Shown: positions 1-6,530, numbered from the stretch's first letter. The stretch is DNA of 6,554 nt from Oribacterium sp. UBA3737 (GCA_002371295.1 DFGZ01000203.1:1-6554); one strand, 5' to 3'. Numbers and translations are program-made. The notes: a model not told the origin generated them from the letters alone.

Positions 1-717
1 GCAGAGAAAGATGATGTTTCCGGCGCTAAACCGGACGCCAAGGCTAATGTTGAACTCCACGCAGATATTCAAAAGGAACAGCCATCTCCTGAATGGATAA
101 CAAATCTGGATGCTGCCAGGGACGAAAACACCAAGCAGCTTTTCGTTGTTGCCGGAATGGGCATGGATAAAACAACCGCTACTGTTTCAATGCACGAAAG
201 AGATAAGAGCGGAAACTGGATACAGATTCTGTCAACTCCCGGATTTGTAGGACTTAACGGTCTCTGCCTTGATGAGGATCATAAAGAGGGCTGCGCACAG
301 ACTCCTATAGGCACCTACCACTTCAATAAAGCCTTCGGAATTGCCGATGACCCGGGATGTCAGATTCCTTATGTAAAGGTAGACGACGATACCTGGTGGT
401 CAGGTGATGACCGCGAAGGTATGCATTATAACGAAATGGTGGATATAAAGGATTTTCCTGAGCTTGTAAAGGACAACAGCGAGCATATCACAGATTATGA
501 GTATCAGTACCAGTACTGCCTCAACATCAGCTTCAATGAAGAGGGTGCTCCCGGAAGAGGCTCTGCTATATTCCTCCACTGCTTCGGACCGCTTAAGCCT
601 TATACCGGCGGATGCGTTGCTCTTCCTGAGAACATCATGAAGCTTGTGATGCAGAAAGTAACCGGGGACTGTGTAGTCGTTATAGACACATTTGAAAATC
701 TGGGCGGAAGCTTCTGA
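1..717 (+). CDS. L,D-transpeptidase (YkuD family), C-terminal part; 5' end outside the window
   Basis: The reading frame is open from base 1 to the TGA at 715-717 (238 residues visible), so the gene starts upstream of the window. Residues 1-45 are a polar, probably disordered linker. The YkuD-like catalytic domain starts near residue 48 (QLFVVAGMG) and runs to the end. The signature is visible: GSAIFLH, with the conserved His at residue 193, then YTGGC with the catalytic Cys at residue 205, followed by VALPE. Family members use this Cys to form 3-3 cross-links in peptidoglycan, or related acyl transfers, outside the membrane. Here the usual S-H-G-C is T-G-G-C, as in the COG3786-type branch (T-A-G-C-V-A-L). 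The 'QTPIGTYHF' stretch (residues 99-107) also fits the fold. The N-terminus is not seen, so a signal peptide or membrane anchor is only presumed. The gene converges on the minus-strand operon and ends at a terminator. Family is confident; substrate is not known. Confidence 0.88.
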   Translation, partial: AEKDDVSGAKPDAKANVELHADIQKEQPSPEWITNLDAARDENTKQLFVVAGMGMDKTTATVSMHERDKSGNWIQILSTPGFVGLNGLCLDEDHKEGCAQTPIGTYHFNKAFGIADDPGCQIPYVKVDDDTWWSGDDREGMHYNEMVDIKDFPELVKDNSEHITDYEYQYQYCLNISFNEEGAPGRGSAIFLHCFGPLKPYTGGCVALPENIMKLVMQKVTGDCVVVIDTFENLGGSF

Positions 718-730
718 ATATTTACGGCAA

Positions 731-766
731 AACAGCCGGAGCATTTTCATGCCCCGGCTGTTTTTT
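731..766 (+). terminator. Bidirectional intrinsic terminator between convergent genes
   Basis: A 9-bp perfect stem AACAGCCGG (731-739) pairs with CCGGCTGTT (754-762). It extends through a mismatch into GCAT/ATGC (741-744 with 749-752) around a TTTC loop. Six T follow on the + strand (761-766), fitting termination of the transpeptidase gene. On the minus strand the hairpin is followed by only four T (from A729-A732), so termination of the operon ending at 772 is plausible but weaker. Confidence 0.85.
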
Positions 767-771
767 CAATT

Positions 772-1308
772 TCATGGTATATACTGCAGCATCGCGGTTC
801 TTCTGAAACCTGATATCACATACATTATTCCCGAATATACGAGTCCGATGCAATAAATGAACACAGCAAGCTTCGTGTACCTTAAAAATATGATACAGCA
901 GACAGCCAGACACACATCTATGATTCCGTGACTAAGCTTCAGCTTGAAATGCTTCGACCCGTTTTTCCTTGTCTCCCGTGCCCTGAGTATCTCTATCACT
1001 CCCGAAAAGGCATGTAACATGGCAAGATAAAGCAGTACATACATACCGGGAACATCAATCAATGACATGGTAAGGATTCCGAAATCCATCCGTACCATAC
1101 CGTTATAAAGAGCTCTTCTTCCTCCCACCATAAACTTTGCCATAGTGAAGTAATAGAACAGCTTACCAACCCCGGAGACAAGAAATCCCCCTCCGATAAG
1201 CACCAGAATTGCCATATAGGACTCATTAGCATATTTCACCATGAAGCCGGCAATAAGGATCATCATAAGTCCAAACAATATTCTGCTTAACCTTTGAAAT
1301 TTTGTCAT
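772..1308 (-). CDS. DUF308/HdeD-like six-helix membrane protein
   Basis: This 178-residue, very hydrophobic protein has about six predicted membrane segments by eye: residues 7-25, 31-54, 68-86, 87-108, 126-143 and 146-166. A basic loop (RARETRKNGSKHFK, 109-122) lies between helices four and five. The paired-helix layout with glycine-rich helices resembles the DUF308 family that includes HdeD, whose role outside enteric acid resistance is mostly unknown. I chose the ATG at 1306-1308 because GGAG (1316-1319) sits 7 bases before it. The frame can be extended to a TTG at 1401, but that adds a non-conserved-looking 31 residues overlapping the upstream gene and lacks a good ribosome site. It is the last gene of the minus-strand operon, 67 bases after the DUF6765-like gene, and stops 10 bases from the shared terminator. 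The family call rests on pattern recognition only. Confidence 0.72.
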   Translation of the reverse strand: MTKFQRLSRILFGLMMILIAGFMVKYANESYMAILVLIGGGFLVSGVGKLFYYFTMAKFMVGGRRALYNGMVRMDFGILTMSLIDVPGMYVLLYLAMLHAFSGVIEILRARETRKNGSKHFKLKLSHGIIDVCLAVCCIIFLRYTKLAVFIYCIGLVYSGIMYVISGFRRTAMLQYIP

Positions 1309-1322
1309 ATAAAAACTCCATT

Positions 1323-1337
1323 CCGGTACGATACCGG
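1323..1337 (-). other. Short perfect hairpin just upstream of a ribosome binding site
   Basis: CCGGTA (1323-1328) and TACCGG (1332-1337) form a 6-bp perfect stem with a 3-base loop. It lies in the 67-base gap between the DUF6765-like gene and the DUF308-like gene, 3 bases before the GGAG of the latter. The T run lies before rather than after the hairpin on the transcribed strand, so this is not an intrinsic terminator. It may affect mRNA stability or translation start. Confidence 0.45.
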
Positions 1338-1375
1338 CAAAAAAGTGTCTGAAAACTGAATTTTTACTCAAATCA

Positions 1376-2497
1376 TCACGCCATCTTTGAGAATCCGGCA
1401 AGCATATTTCCCGATTTAAAAATCTCGCTTGTCACCATACCCTTTTGGGCAAGAGCTCCTTTTATAAATTTTCCGATAAAGGTCTTTTCTTTTTCGTCTT
1501 TACCGGCTTTACTGTACTCATCCTGATATTTTTCAACATCAAAATCAGGGATTTCCCGTCCTGAAAGCTCCTCCCCAAACTCCTTCCAGTCTGAACAGGC
1601 ATTGATCTGTCTCTTCCGTAGGATTTTATCGATCCGGCCCCCATACATCTCAAGTACCGATTCATCATACCGATTTTTTTCAAAGCCTTCACTGTCTCCC
1701 TTAAGATACTTAAGGGCGTACACCATTTGAGAGAAGGCCTTCCTGTAATCTTCGGGATTATCTTTTATCAGCTCATGATATTCACCCCAGGCCGGAAGAT
1801 ACTTATACTTCGCAAAGGAATAATCAGGGAAATGTCCTGCTCTTCCATGTCCGAGGTTCATGATTGAGGTTTCACGACTCTGAAAAAGGCTGTTGGAATA
1901 CAGACCCTTTTCAACATCATCGGGAGCTGAAGGATTATGCCTGAACTTTACTTTCATCCATTTTCCCTCTGCTTCTGAAGAATCATTTTCCCCCCTTCCC
2001 GCCGCTTCTCGAAACTCGTAAAAATGTTCATCTGTATTATTGATAACCAGAGACGGTGTTCCCGCAAAATATCTGTGAGCCCAGGTATCCGCCAGAACAT
2101 GCATGGCTATCCCGACATGCTGGAGACCATGCCCTTTAGCAAGCTCCACGGTCTTTTTCAAAAGCTCCCCATTAGGACCGCAGATCAGCCTGTACCTGTC
2201 CATGTACCTTTTGGTCCGCTTTGCTTTTTCCGCATAAAGATCCTTGGGCAAAAAATGAAACGATGCCCATATCCTGGTTATATCCTGAATCCCCGATATG
2301 TCTGTACCTGCATCCATCATTTCAAGCTGTAATTGTGTTGTTGCCGCATCTTGAGTGGCGCCTATCTTTAAAAGAAGCGTTCTTGAACAAAGATCTACAA
2401 ACTGGGCACTGAAGCAGATATCCAGGCACTCTTCATGGACGAAACCGGCAAGGAACGCCGCACAGTAGGTGGCATAATAATGAAAATCTTCCTGCAT
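1376..2497 (-). CDS. DUF6765-like protein, possible metal-dependent hydrolase fold
   Basis: The protein has 373 residues, no signal peptide and no membrane segment, so it is probably cytoplasmic. Its opening MQEDFHYYATYCAAFLAGF and the stretch HGLQHVGIAMHVLADTWAH recall the uncharacterised DUF6765 family. The latter stretch contains H133-x3-D137-x3-H141, preceded by H123 and H127 and followed by GHGRAGHFPD (H217, H222, D225). The spacing resembles the metal-binding helices of zinc-dependent phospholipase C and S1/P1 nuclease folds; a hydrolase role is inference only. The C-terminal third (about 240-373) is charged and helical. The ATG at 2495-2497 is preferred over the in-frame GTG at 2507-2509 because GAGG (2504-2507) lies 6 bases before it and the protein then begins exactly at the family-like motif. 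Only one base separates it from the stop of the upstream membrane protein gene, so the two are probably translationally coupled. Confidence 0.75.
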   Translation of the reverse strand: MQEDFHYYATYCAAFLAGFVHEECLDICFSAQFVDLCSRTLLLKIGATQDAATTQLQLEMMDAGTDISGIQDITRIWASFHFLPKDLYAEKAKRTKRYMDRYRLICGPNGELLKKTVELAKGHGLQHVGIAMHVLADTWAHRYFAGTPSLVINNTDEHFYEFREAAGRGENDSSEAEGKWMKVKFRHNPSAPDDVEKGLYSNSLFQSRETSIMNLGHGRAGHFPDYSFAKYKYLPAWGEYHELIKDNPEDYRKAFSQMVYALKYLKGDSEGFEKNRYDESVLEMYGGRIDKILRKRQINACSDWKEFGEELSGREIPDFDVEKYQDEYSKAGKDEKEKTFIGKFIKGALAQKGMVTSEIFKSGNMLAGFSKMA

Positions 2498-2498
2498 A

Positions 2499-2999
2499 TC
2501 ACACCTCACTTAAATCCATGCCTTTTAAAAGTTTGTTTACCTGAAGGACAGAATATATTATATCCCCAAGCACATAGCAGGTGGCAATGTCCACAATTAA
2601 CGCAGCCAATATGGCATCCAGGTTCATAAGATTATCTTTAATTTCAATTATATATCCCGGAATTCCGATAAAGAGAAGAAACCAATGAAGCCCGGCAAAT
2701 ATCAAAAATACAATACTTTTCCTATGACCCTTTGCAAAGCTTATGGCTTCTCTTCCCACATACAGATACATCAGATACATGAATCCCAGGAGTGCGAATA
2801 AAAGTACATACATATCCCCACCCCATAACCTCAGTTCTTCTTCTGTTACTTCAATTAACCCCAAAATGGTTTTGTCGCCAAAGTAATTGATAATGATATA
2901 TTTCAGTATAGTCCATAGTCCGATCAGCAACATTGCCTGCCCGTTTAATTCTATATTCTTCCGGTATCTTCTTAACTTTACTTTTGTTTCCTCATCCAT
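2499..2999 (-). CDS. Four-helix membrane protein of unknown family
   Basis: I do not recognise this 166-residue protein. After a charged N-terminus (MDEETKVKLRRYRKNIE) it shows four hydrophobic segments, near residues 20-38, 62-82, 96-117 and 128-150. An acidic loop (VTEEELRLWGGD, 51-62) lies between the first two, and a short basic stretch (FAKGHRK) between the second and third. The C-terminal tail is short and polar. It is the first gene of the minus-strand operon; its last codons hold the ribosome site of the following DUF6765-like gene, and its TGA (2499-2501) is one base from that gene's ATG. The ATG at 2997-2999 is the only reasonable start, but the nearest purine-rich site, AAGGGAG (3013-3019), is 13 bases away, which is long. 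Tight coupling suggests that it works with, or anchors, the next protein; this is inference. Confidence 0.75.
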   Translation of the reverse strand: MDEETKVKLRRYRKNIELNGQAMLLIGLWTILKYIIINYFGDKTILGLIEVTEEELRLWGGDMYVLLFALLGFMYLMYLYVGREAISFAKGHRKSIVFLIFAGLHWFLLFIGIPGYIIEIKDNLMNLDAILAALIVDIATCYVLGDIIYSVLQVNKLLKGMDLSEV

Positions 3000-3021
3000 G
3001 GCATATCTTTCGCTCCCTTCA

Positions 3022-3047
3022 ATCAGGCAGTTTTCTGACTACCTGAT
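3022..3047 (-). other. Imperfect inverted repeat in the operon leader
   Basis: ATCAGG (3022-3027) pairs with CCTGAT (3042-3047), and inside it CAG (3028-3030) pairs with CTG (3035-3037), leaving a TTTT loop and a 4-base bulge. It lies between the candidate promoter and the AAGGGAG site of the first gene, so it would form in the 5' untranslated mRNA or act as a palindromic protein site on DNA. No known motif is recognised. Confidence 0.35.
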
Positions 3048-3075
3048 CATAAGTAAAAATCGACCGGATCAATGG

Positions 3076-3105
3076 ATTATATAAATGAGTTAGAGATTGC
3101 TTCAG
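3076..3105 (-). promoter_or_regulatory. Candidate sigma-A promoter of the three-gene operon
   Basis: Reading the minus strand, a perfect TATAAT (-10) lies at 3076-3081. A weak -35 (CTGAAG, three of six matches to TTGACA) lies 18 bases upstream at 3100-3105. Transcription would begin near 3069, giving a leader of about 70 bases before the ATG at 2999. The weak -35 suggests a low-level or activated promoter. Confidence 0.5.
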
Positions 3106-3130
3106 ATAATGTTACAAAAGTCACAAACAA

Positions 3131-3172
3131 AACCGGAGGGTCTGTTCCGAAAACAGAACAGACCCTCCGGTT
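3131..3172 (-). terminator. Strong intrinsic terminator after treC
   Basis: The arms 3131-3147 and 3156-3172 are perfectly complementary over 17 bp, with an 8-base loop (CGAAAACA on the + strand). On the minus strand the stem runs into TTTTGTTTGT, so it ends the trehalose operon 16 bases after the treC stop codon. The + strand side also has five T (3171-3175), so it may work in both directions. It insulates the downstream three-gene operon from treC transcription. Confidence 0.93.
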
Positions 3173-3188
3173 TTTAGATTACAAATAC

Positions 3189-4823
3189 TTACAGGATCAC
3201 AATACACTCATATGGTCTTAAGGCATCAATACTTGAAAGCTGCTTCTGGTCATAGTTTGAGAGTAAAATTTTCCTGCCTGTCATATCTATACTTTGAGGC
3301 AGACTCACTTCATCTGATGACATATTGTTGAGCACTATGATATCTCCATCCTCTCCGATTCTCTTATAGGCCAAAATCTCTTTTACAGAATCGTAGATAA
3401 ATTCGATACTGCCGTCCCGAATGACCTCATACTCCTTCCTGAGATTTACAAGCTTTCTGTAAAAGTTAAGAACAGAATCTTCATCCGCTTCCTGGTCAGA
3501 AACATTAACACCCTCCCGCTCCCTGGGAAGTCCTATCCAGGGTTCACTTTCGGAAAAACCTGCATAGTTAGTATTATCCCACTGCATGGGTGTTCTGGAA
3601 TTATCTCTTGACCTTTCGCCAAGGATATGGAGAGCCTCCTTTTCGCTCTTTCCGCTTTCCAGAAGTATCTTATAGTAGTTAATGCTCTCCACATCACGGT
3701 AATCCTCTATCTTTTCAAAATGAGGATTCATCATGCCTATCTCTTCACCCTGATAGATATAAGGCGTTCCGCGAAGCATATGTATACTGCAGGCCAGCAT
3801 CTTGGAAGATTCTTTCCAATATTTATGCTCGTCTCCCAGGCGTGAAACAACTCTCGGCTGGTCGTGATTACACCAGAAAACCGCATTCCAGCCGTTTTTC
3901 TCCTGCATACTGAGCTGCCATTCACGGAAGATGGTTTTCAGCTTATCGTAATCCGGTTTCTGAAGCTCCCATTTTTCTCCATCCTTGTAATCTATTTTCA
4001 GATGGTGGAAGTTAAAGCACATAGAAAGCTCCTTCTCCCCGGGATCCGTATATCTGACACAATGATCGATGCTGGTGGAGGACATTTCTCCTACAGTCAG
4101 CAGATCCTCTATGCCGGTATCCGCCACAAGCTCCTTGAGATATTCATGTACATGAGGACCATCGGTATAATATCTCCGTCCGTCACCCTCGTCATCATCC
4201 CGGAATATTTCCGGCTTGGAGATAAGGTTCACAACATCAAACCTGAAGCCCCGGACTCCCTTACCCTTCCAGAAGAGAATAACCTTCTTCAGTTCATTTC
4301 TCACCTCCGGATTGTCCCAGTTAAGATCCGCCTGTGATACATCAAAAAGGTGAAGATACCATTTCCCGAGAGAAGGAACATATTCCCATGCGTTTCCGCC
4401 GAACTTTGACTGCCAGTTGGTTGGCGGCTCGTCAGCATTACCATCCCGGAAAATATAGTAGTTCATATACTTCTCTTCACCGGCGAGGGCCCGCTTAAAC
4501 CACTCGTGCTCTGTTGATGTGTGATTGAAAACCATATCAAATATGATCCCCAATCCACGTTTTCCAGCTTCTGATATCAGCTCCGTAACATCCTCCATAT
4601 TTCCGAACATAGGATTAATGTCGAGATAATCTGCTATATCGTACCCATTGTCATTCATGGGTGATTTAAAAAGAGGTGTGCTCCAGATATAATCAACTCC
4701 CAGGCTCCGGATATAGTCAAGCTTCTCGATGATACCCCTTATATCACCGATTCCGTCGCCGTCACTGTCATAAAAGGACTTCGGATATATCTGATAAATC
4801 GTACTCTTACTAAAATTCTTCAT
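3189..4823 (-). CDS. treC: Trehalose-6-phosphate hydrolase (GH13)
   Basis: This 544-residue cytoplasmic enzyme hydrolyses trehalose-6-phosphate to glucose and glucose-6-phosphate. The GH13 barrel is complete. Region I is DMVFNH (96-101). Region II is GFRFDVVNL with nucleophile Asp196. Region III is VGEMSS with acid/base Glu246. Region IV is NHDQ with Asp321. DSDGDGIGD (19-27) is the usual calcium loop. Stretches shared with E. coli TreC rather than only with oligo-1,6-glucosidases include GDGRR-YTDGP (213-223), VGEMSSTS, FNFHHLK-DY with GEKW (270-285) and SRDNSRTPMQW (405-415). Together with the neighbouring treB these make the substrate call firm. The ATG at 4821-4823 has GGAGG (4830-4834) six bases upstream. 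An in-frame GTG at 4877 would add 18 residues but has no usable ribosome site, since a GGAGG abuts it directly. It follows treB in the same direction across a 182-base structured spacer and ends at a strong terminator. Confidence 0.96.
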   Translation of the reverse strand: MKNFSKSTIYQIYPKSFYDSDGDGIGDIRGIIEKLDYIRSLGVDYIWSTPLFKSPMNDNGYDIADYLDINPMFGNMEDVTELISEAGKRGLGIIFDMVFNHTSTEHEWFKRALAGEEKYMNYYIFRDGNADEPPTNWQSKFGGNAWEYVPSLGKWYLHLFDVSQADLNWDNPEVRNELKKVILFWKGKGVRGFRFDVVNLISKPEIFRDDDEGDGRRYYTDGPHVHEYLKELVADTGIEDLLTVGEMSSTSIDHCVRYTDPGEKELSMCFNFHHLKIDYKDGEKWELQKPDYDKLKTIFREWQLSMQEKNGWNAVFWCNHDQPRVVSRLGDEHKYWKESSKMLACSIHMLRGTPYIYQGEEIGMMNPHFEKIEDYRDVESINYYKILLESGKSEKEALHILGERSRDNSRTPMQWDNTNYAGFSESEPWIGLPREREGVNVSDQEADEDSVLNFYRKLVNLRKEYEVIRDGSIEFIYDSVKEILAYKRIGEDGDIIVLNNMSSDEVSLPQSIDMTGRKILLSNYDQKQLSSIDALRPYECIVIL

Positions 4824-4828
4824 AACTT

Positions 4829-4961
4829 TCCTCCATGGGTCAGGCACGAGCCGAATTAATCCGAACTCGAATCTCACCCTCCAAATAATCTCAAAAGTTT
4901 ACTGTCAAACTCATTTGGAGGATCAGACAGCTGCCAGATTAATCCTGACTGCTGCCGACCC
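4829..4961 (-). promoter_or_regulatory. Structured treB-treC intercistronic spacer with possible occlusion of the treC ribosome site
   Basis: Within the 182-base gap between treB and treC several complementary pairs nest. TGCCGACCC (4953-4961) can pair with GGGTCAGGCA (4837-4846), with one bulged base, closing the whole region. CCTCCAAAT (4878-4886) pairs with ATTTGGAGG (4913-4921) over 9 bp. Within that loop AGTTT (4896-4900) pairs with AAACT (4907-4911). On the transcribed strand TCCTCCA (4916-4922) is also exactly complementary to TGGAGGA (4829-4835), which contains the treC ribosome site, so two exclusive pairings are possible. No T run follows any hairpin, and no convincing promoter is seen. 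ATTAATCC also occurs twice (4855-4862, 4938-4945). Function is inferred. Confidence 0.45.
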
Positions 4962-5005
4962 ACATTTCAGATTTCAATGCTTACTTTCAAACTCTTATAC
5001 CTGTT

Positions 5006-6442
5006 TCAAACGCTTACCGCCGGCTTCATAGCCTTTACGGTTCCTCTTTTTTTGCCCACCACAACAGTGAGAAGGAACGGAACTGCCACAGCAACAAGTG
5101 TACAGATTGCAAAGCTTAACATATGCTGCGGCTGTATCGAAAGGATACCCGGAAGACCGCCTACACCGATGGCGTTGGCTGTTGTTCCTGTTGCCACGCA
5201 GATTACAGCGGCACATGCCGAACCGATCATTCCGCATACGAAAGGATAAACATGCTTTAAGTTTACTCCAAACATAGCAGGCTCTGTTACGCCGAGATAG
5301 CAGGAGATGCATGAAGGAACATTAACCTCCTGAGCCTCCGGATCCTTCTTCTGTAAGAAGATCATTCCAAGGACTGCTGAACCCTGTGCGATATTTGAAA
5401 GAGCGATCATAGGCCAAAGCATGGTTCCACCGTAGTCAGCGATGAGCTGCAGATCGATGGCATTGGACATATGATGAAGACCTGTGATAACCAGCGGTGC
5501 ATAAACGAAACCGAAGATTCCACCGAAGATAACCTTCATTGAACCTGTGATACCTGCGTACACAACAGCTGAAATCGCTGAACCGATCTTCCATCCTATA
5601 GGTCCCAGAACAAAGTGTGCTGCAATAACCGATAAAAGCAGACTGCAGAACGGAACAACTATCATTGAAACAACCGCAGGAGTGATCTTTCTGAAGAATT
5701 TTTCAAGGTATGCCAATGTAAATGCCGCAAGCATTGCCGGTATAACCTGAGCCTGATAGCCTATCATGTTTACTTTGAAGAAACCGAAATTCCATGCCGG
5801 AATCTCAGTAGCGCCTGCAACAGCATAGGCATTTAAAAGCTGTCCTGATACAAGTGTGAGACCCAGAATGATACCGAGAATCTGTGTGGTTCCCATTTTC
5901 TTTGTAACTGACCAGCAGATACCAACAGGAAGCATATGAAATACCGCTTCACCAATAAGCCACAGGAAACTGTCTATTCCCGCCCAGAATACACTGATGT
6001 CACATAAGGTTTTGGTTCCGTTTTCGAAAAGGTACAGACTGTCAATGCAGTTTCTGAAACCGAGGATCAGACCTCCTGTGATGATGGCCGGGATGAGTGG
6101 TGCAAATACCTCTGCCAGAGCTGTTATCATTCTCTGAAGTGCATTCTGATTCTGCTTTGCAGCACTCTTAACCGCATCCTTTGACACGCCTTCGATGCCT
6201 GATACCGCGATGAAATCATTGTAAAAATCACCTACTGTTGTTCCGATGATCACCTGGAACTGTCCTGACTGTGTAAAGCTTCCCTTTACCGATTTGAGCT
6301 GCTCTATACCCGGAACATCTGCCTTTGCCGGATCATTAAGAACAAATCTCATTCTGGTAACACAATGTGATACCGCTGCAATATTCTCTTTTCCACCTAC
6401 GAGCTTTAAAAGCTCCTTTGCGTCCTCCGCATACTTACCCAT
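5006..6442 (-). CDS. treB: PTS system trehalose-specific EIIBC component
   Basis: The 478-residue protein imports trehalose across the membrane and phosphorylates it to trehalose-6-phosphate. Residues 1-85 are the EIIB domain: LLKLVGGKENIAAVSHCVTR has the phosphorylated Cys27, followed by MRFVLND and GQFQVIIG. The EIIC domain spans about 106-463, with roughly ten membrane segments, FLWLIGEA (159-166), PVGICWS (172-178), YAPLVITGLHH (314-324) and the GVTEPAMFG signature (384-392). Close likeness to E. coli TreB in GGLILGFRN, IGVGGLPGILSIQP and IALSNIAQGSAV supports trehalose rather than sucrose or beta-glucoside specificity, and treC next door agrees. There is no EIIA domain; TreB-type proteins use a separate glucose-type EIIA, which must lie elsewhere. 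The ATG at 6440-6442 has GGAGG five bases upstream. It is the first gene of the operon, under a promoter overlapped by three operators. Confidence 0.96.
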   Translation of the reverse strand: MGKYAEDAKELLKLVGGKENIAAVSHCVTRMRFVLNDPAKADVPGIEQLKSVKGSFTQSGQFQVIIGTTVGDFYNDFIAVSGIEGVSKDAVKSAAKQNQNALQRMITALAEVFAPLIPAIITGGLILGFRNCIDSLYLFENGTKTLCDISVFWAGIDSFLWLIGEAVFHMLPVGICWSVTKKMGTTQILGIILGLTLVSGQLLNAYAVAGATEIPAWNFGFFKVNMIGYQAQVIPAMLAAFTLAYLEKFFRKITPAVVSMIVVPFCSLLLSVIAAHFVLGPIGWKIGSAISAVVYAGITGSMKVIFGGIFGFVYAPLVITGLHHMSNAIDLQLIADYGGTMLWPMIALSNIAQGSAVLGMIFLQKKDPEAQEVNVPSCISCYLGVTEPAMFGVNLKHVYPFVCGMIGSACAAVICVATGTTANAIGVGGLPGILSIQPQHMLSFAICTLVAVAVPFLLTVVVGKKRGTVKAMKPAVSV

Positions 6443-6464
6443 AACGACCTCCGTTTAAAATCAT

Positions 6465-6478
6465 CTTGTTTGAACAAG
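6465..6478. promoter_or_regulatory. Operator O1 (TreR-type palindrome) just after the transcription start
   Basis: CTTGTTTGAACAAG is a 14-bp palindrome with one central mismatch. It would lie about 4 to 17 bases downstream of the predicted transcription start of treB. Its core GT-T-TG-A-AC is one base from the GT-N-TA-N-AC pattern of the HutC subgroup of GntR regulators, to which TreR belongs. Confidence 0.8.
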
Positions 6479-6488
6479 TTCTGGGAAA

Positions 6489-6517
6489 TTTATAACACAC
6501 TTGTTTAAACATGTCAA
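6489..6517 (-). promoter_or_regulatory. Sigma-A promoter of treB-treC
   Basis: On the minus strand TTGACA (6512-6517, perfect -35) is followed after exactly 17 bases by TATAAA (6489-6494, five of six matches to the -10). The start would be near 6482, giving a leader of about 40 bases before the treB ATG. Operator O2 fills most of the spacer, so a bound repressor would block RNA polymerase directly. Confidence 0.9.
6499..6514. promoter_or_regulatory. Operator O2 (TreR-type palindrome) inside the promoter
   Basis: ACTTGTTTAAACATGT is a 16-bp palindrome with a single mismatched pair (T6501 and T6512). It lies between the -35 and -10 and overlaps three bases of the -35. The core GTTTAAAC fits the GntR/HutC pattern GT-N-TA-N-AC, as does the B. 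subtilis TreR site TTGTATATACAA known from the literature. Confidence 0.85.
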
Positions 6518-6530
6518 CAAAAATTCCGCA

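Noticed and set aside
400..750. A 116-codon minus-strand frame opposite the L,D-transpeptidase
   Set aside because: The + strand frame has clear catalytic motifs, and the minus frame begins in the terminator hairpin, so it is a shadow.
1309..1401. A 31-residue N-terminal extension of the DUF308-like protein from a TTG
   Set aside because: It overlaps the upstream gene, looks unlike a membrane protein start, and a better ribosome site precedes the ATG at 1308.
3864..4337. A 157-codon open frame on the + strand opposite treC
   Set aside because: It lies wholly inside a gene with full GH13 motifs on the other strand; its translation shows no recognisable domain and it has no terminator or promoter of its own.
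4824..4877. An 18-residue N-terminal extension of TreC starting at a GTG
   Set aside because: The ATG at 4823 has a well-spaced GGAGG and the protein then begins where TreC homologues begin; the GTG directly abuts a GGAGG, leaving no spacer.
4903..4908. A TTGACA on the minus strand in the treB-treC spacer, as a second promoter for treC
   Set aside because: No acceptable -10 lies 16 to 18 bases downstream; the hexamer is part of the inverted repeat.
5005..5018. A CcpA cre-like sequence at the treB stop codon (AAGCG core on the minus strand)
   Set aside because: At least two key positions differ from the cre consensus and the place, at the end of treB, is an unlikely control site; the match is probably chance.
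6453..6460. A fourth operator half-like GTTTAAAA near the treB ribosome site
   Set aside because: Only the AT-rich core resembles the operators; the palindromic flanks are missing.
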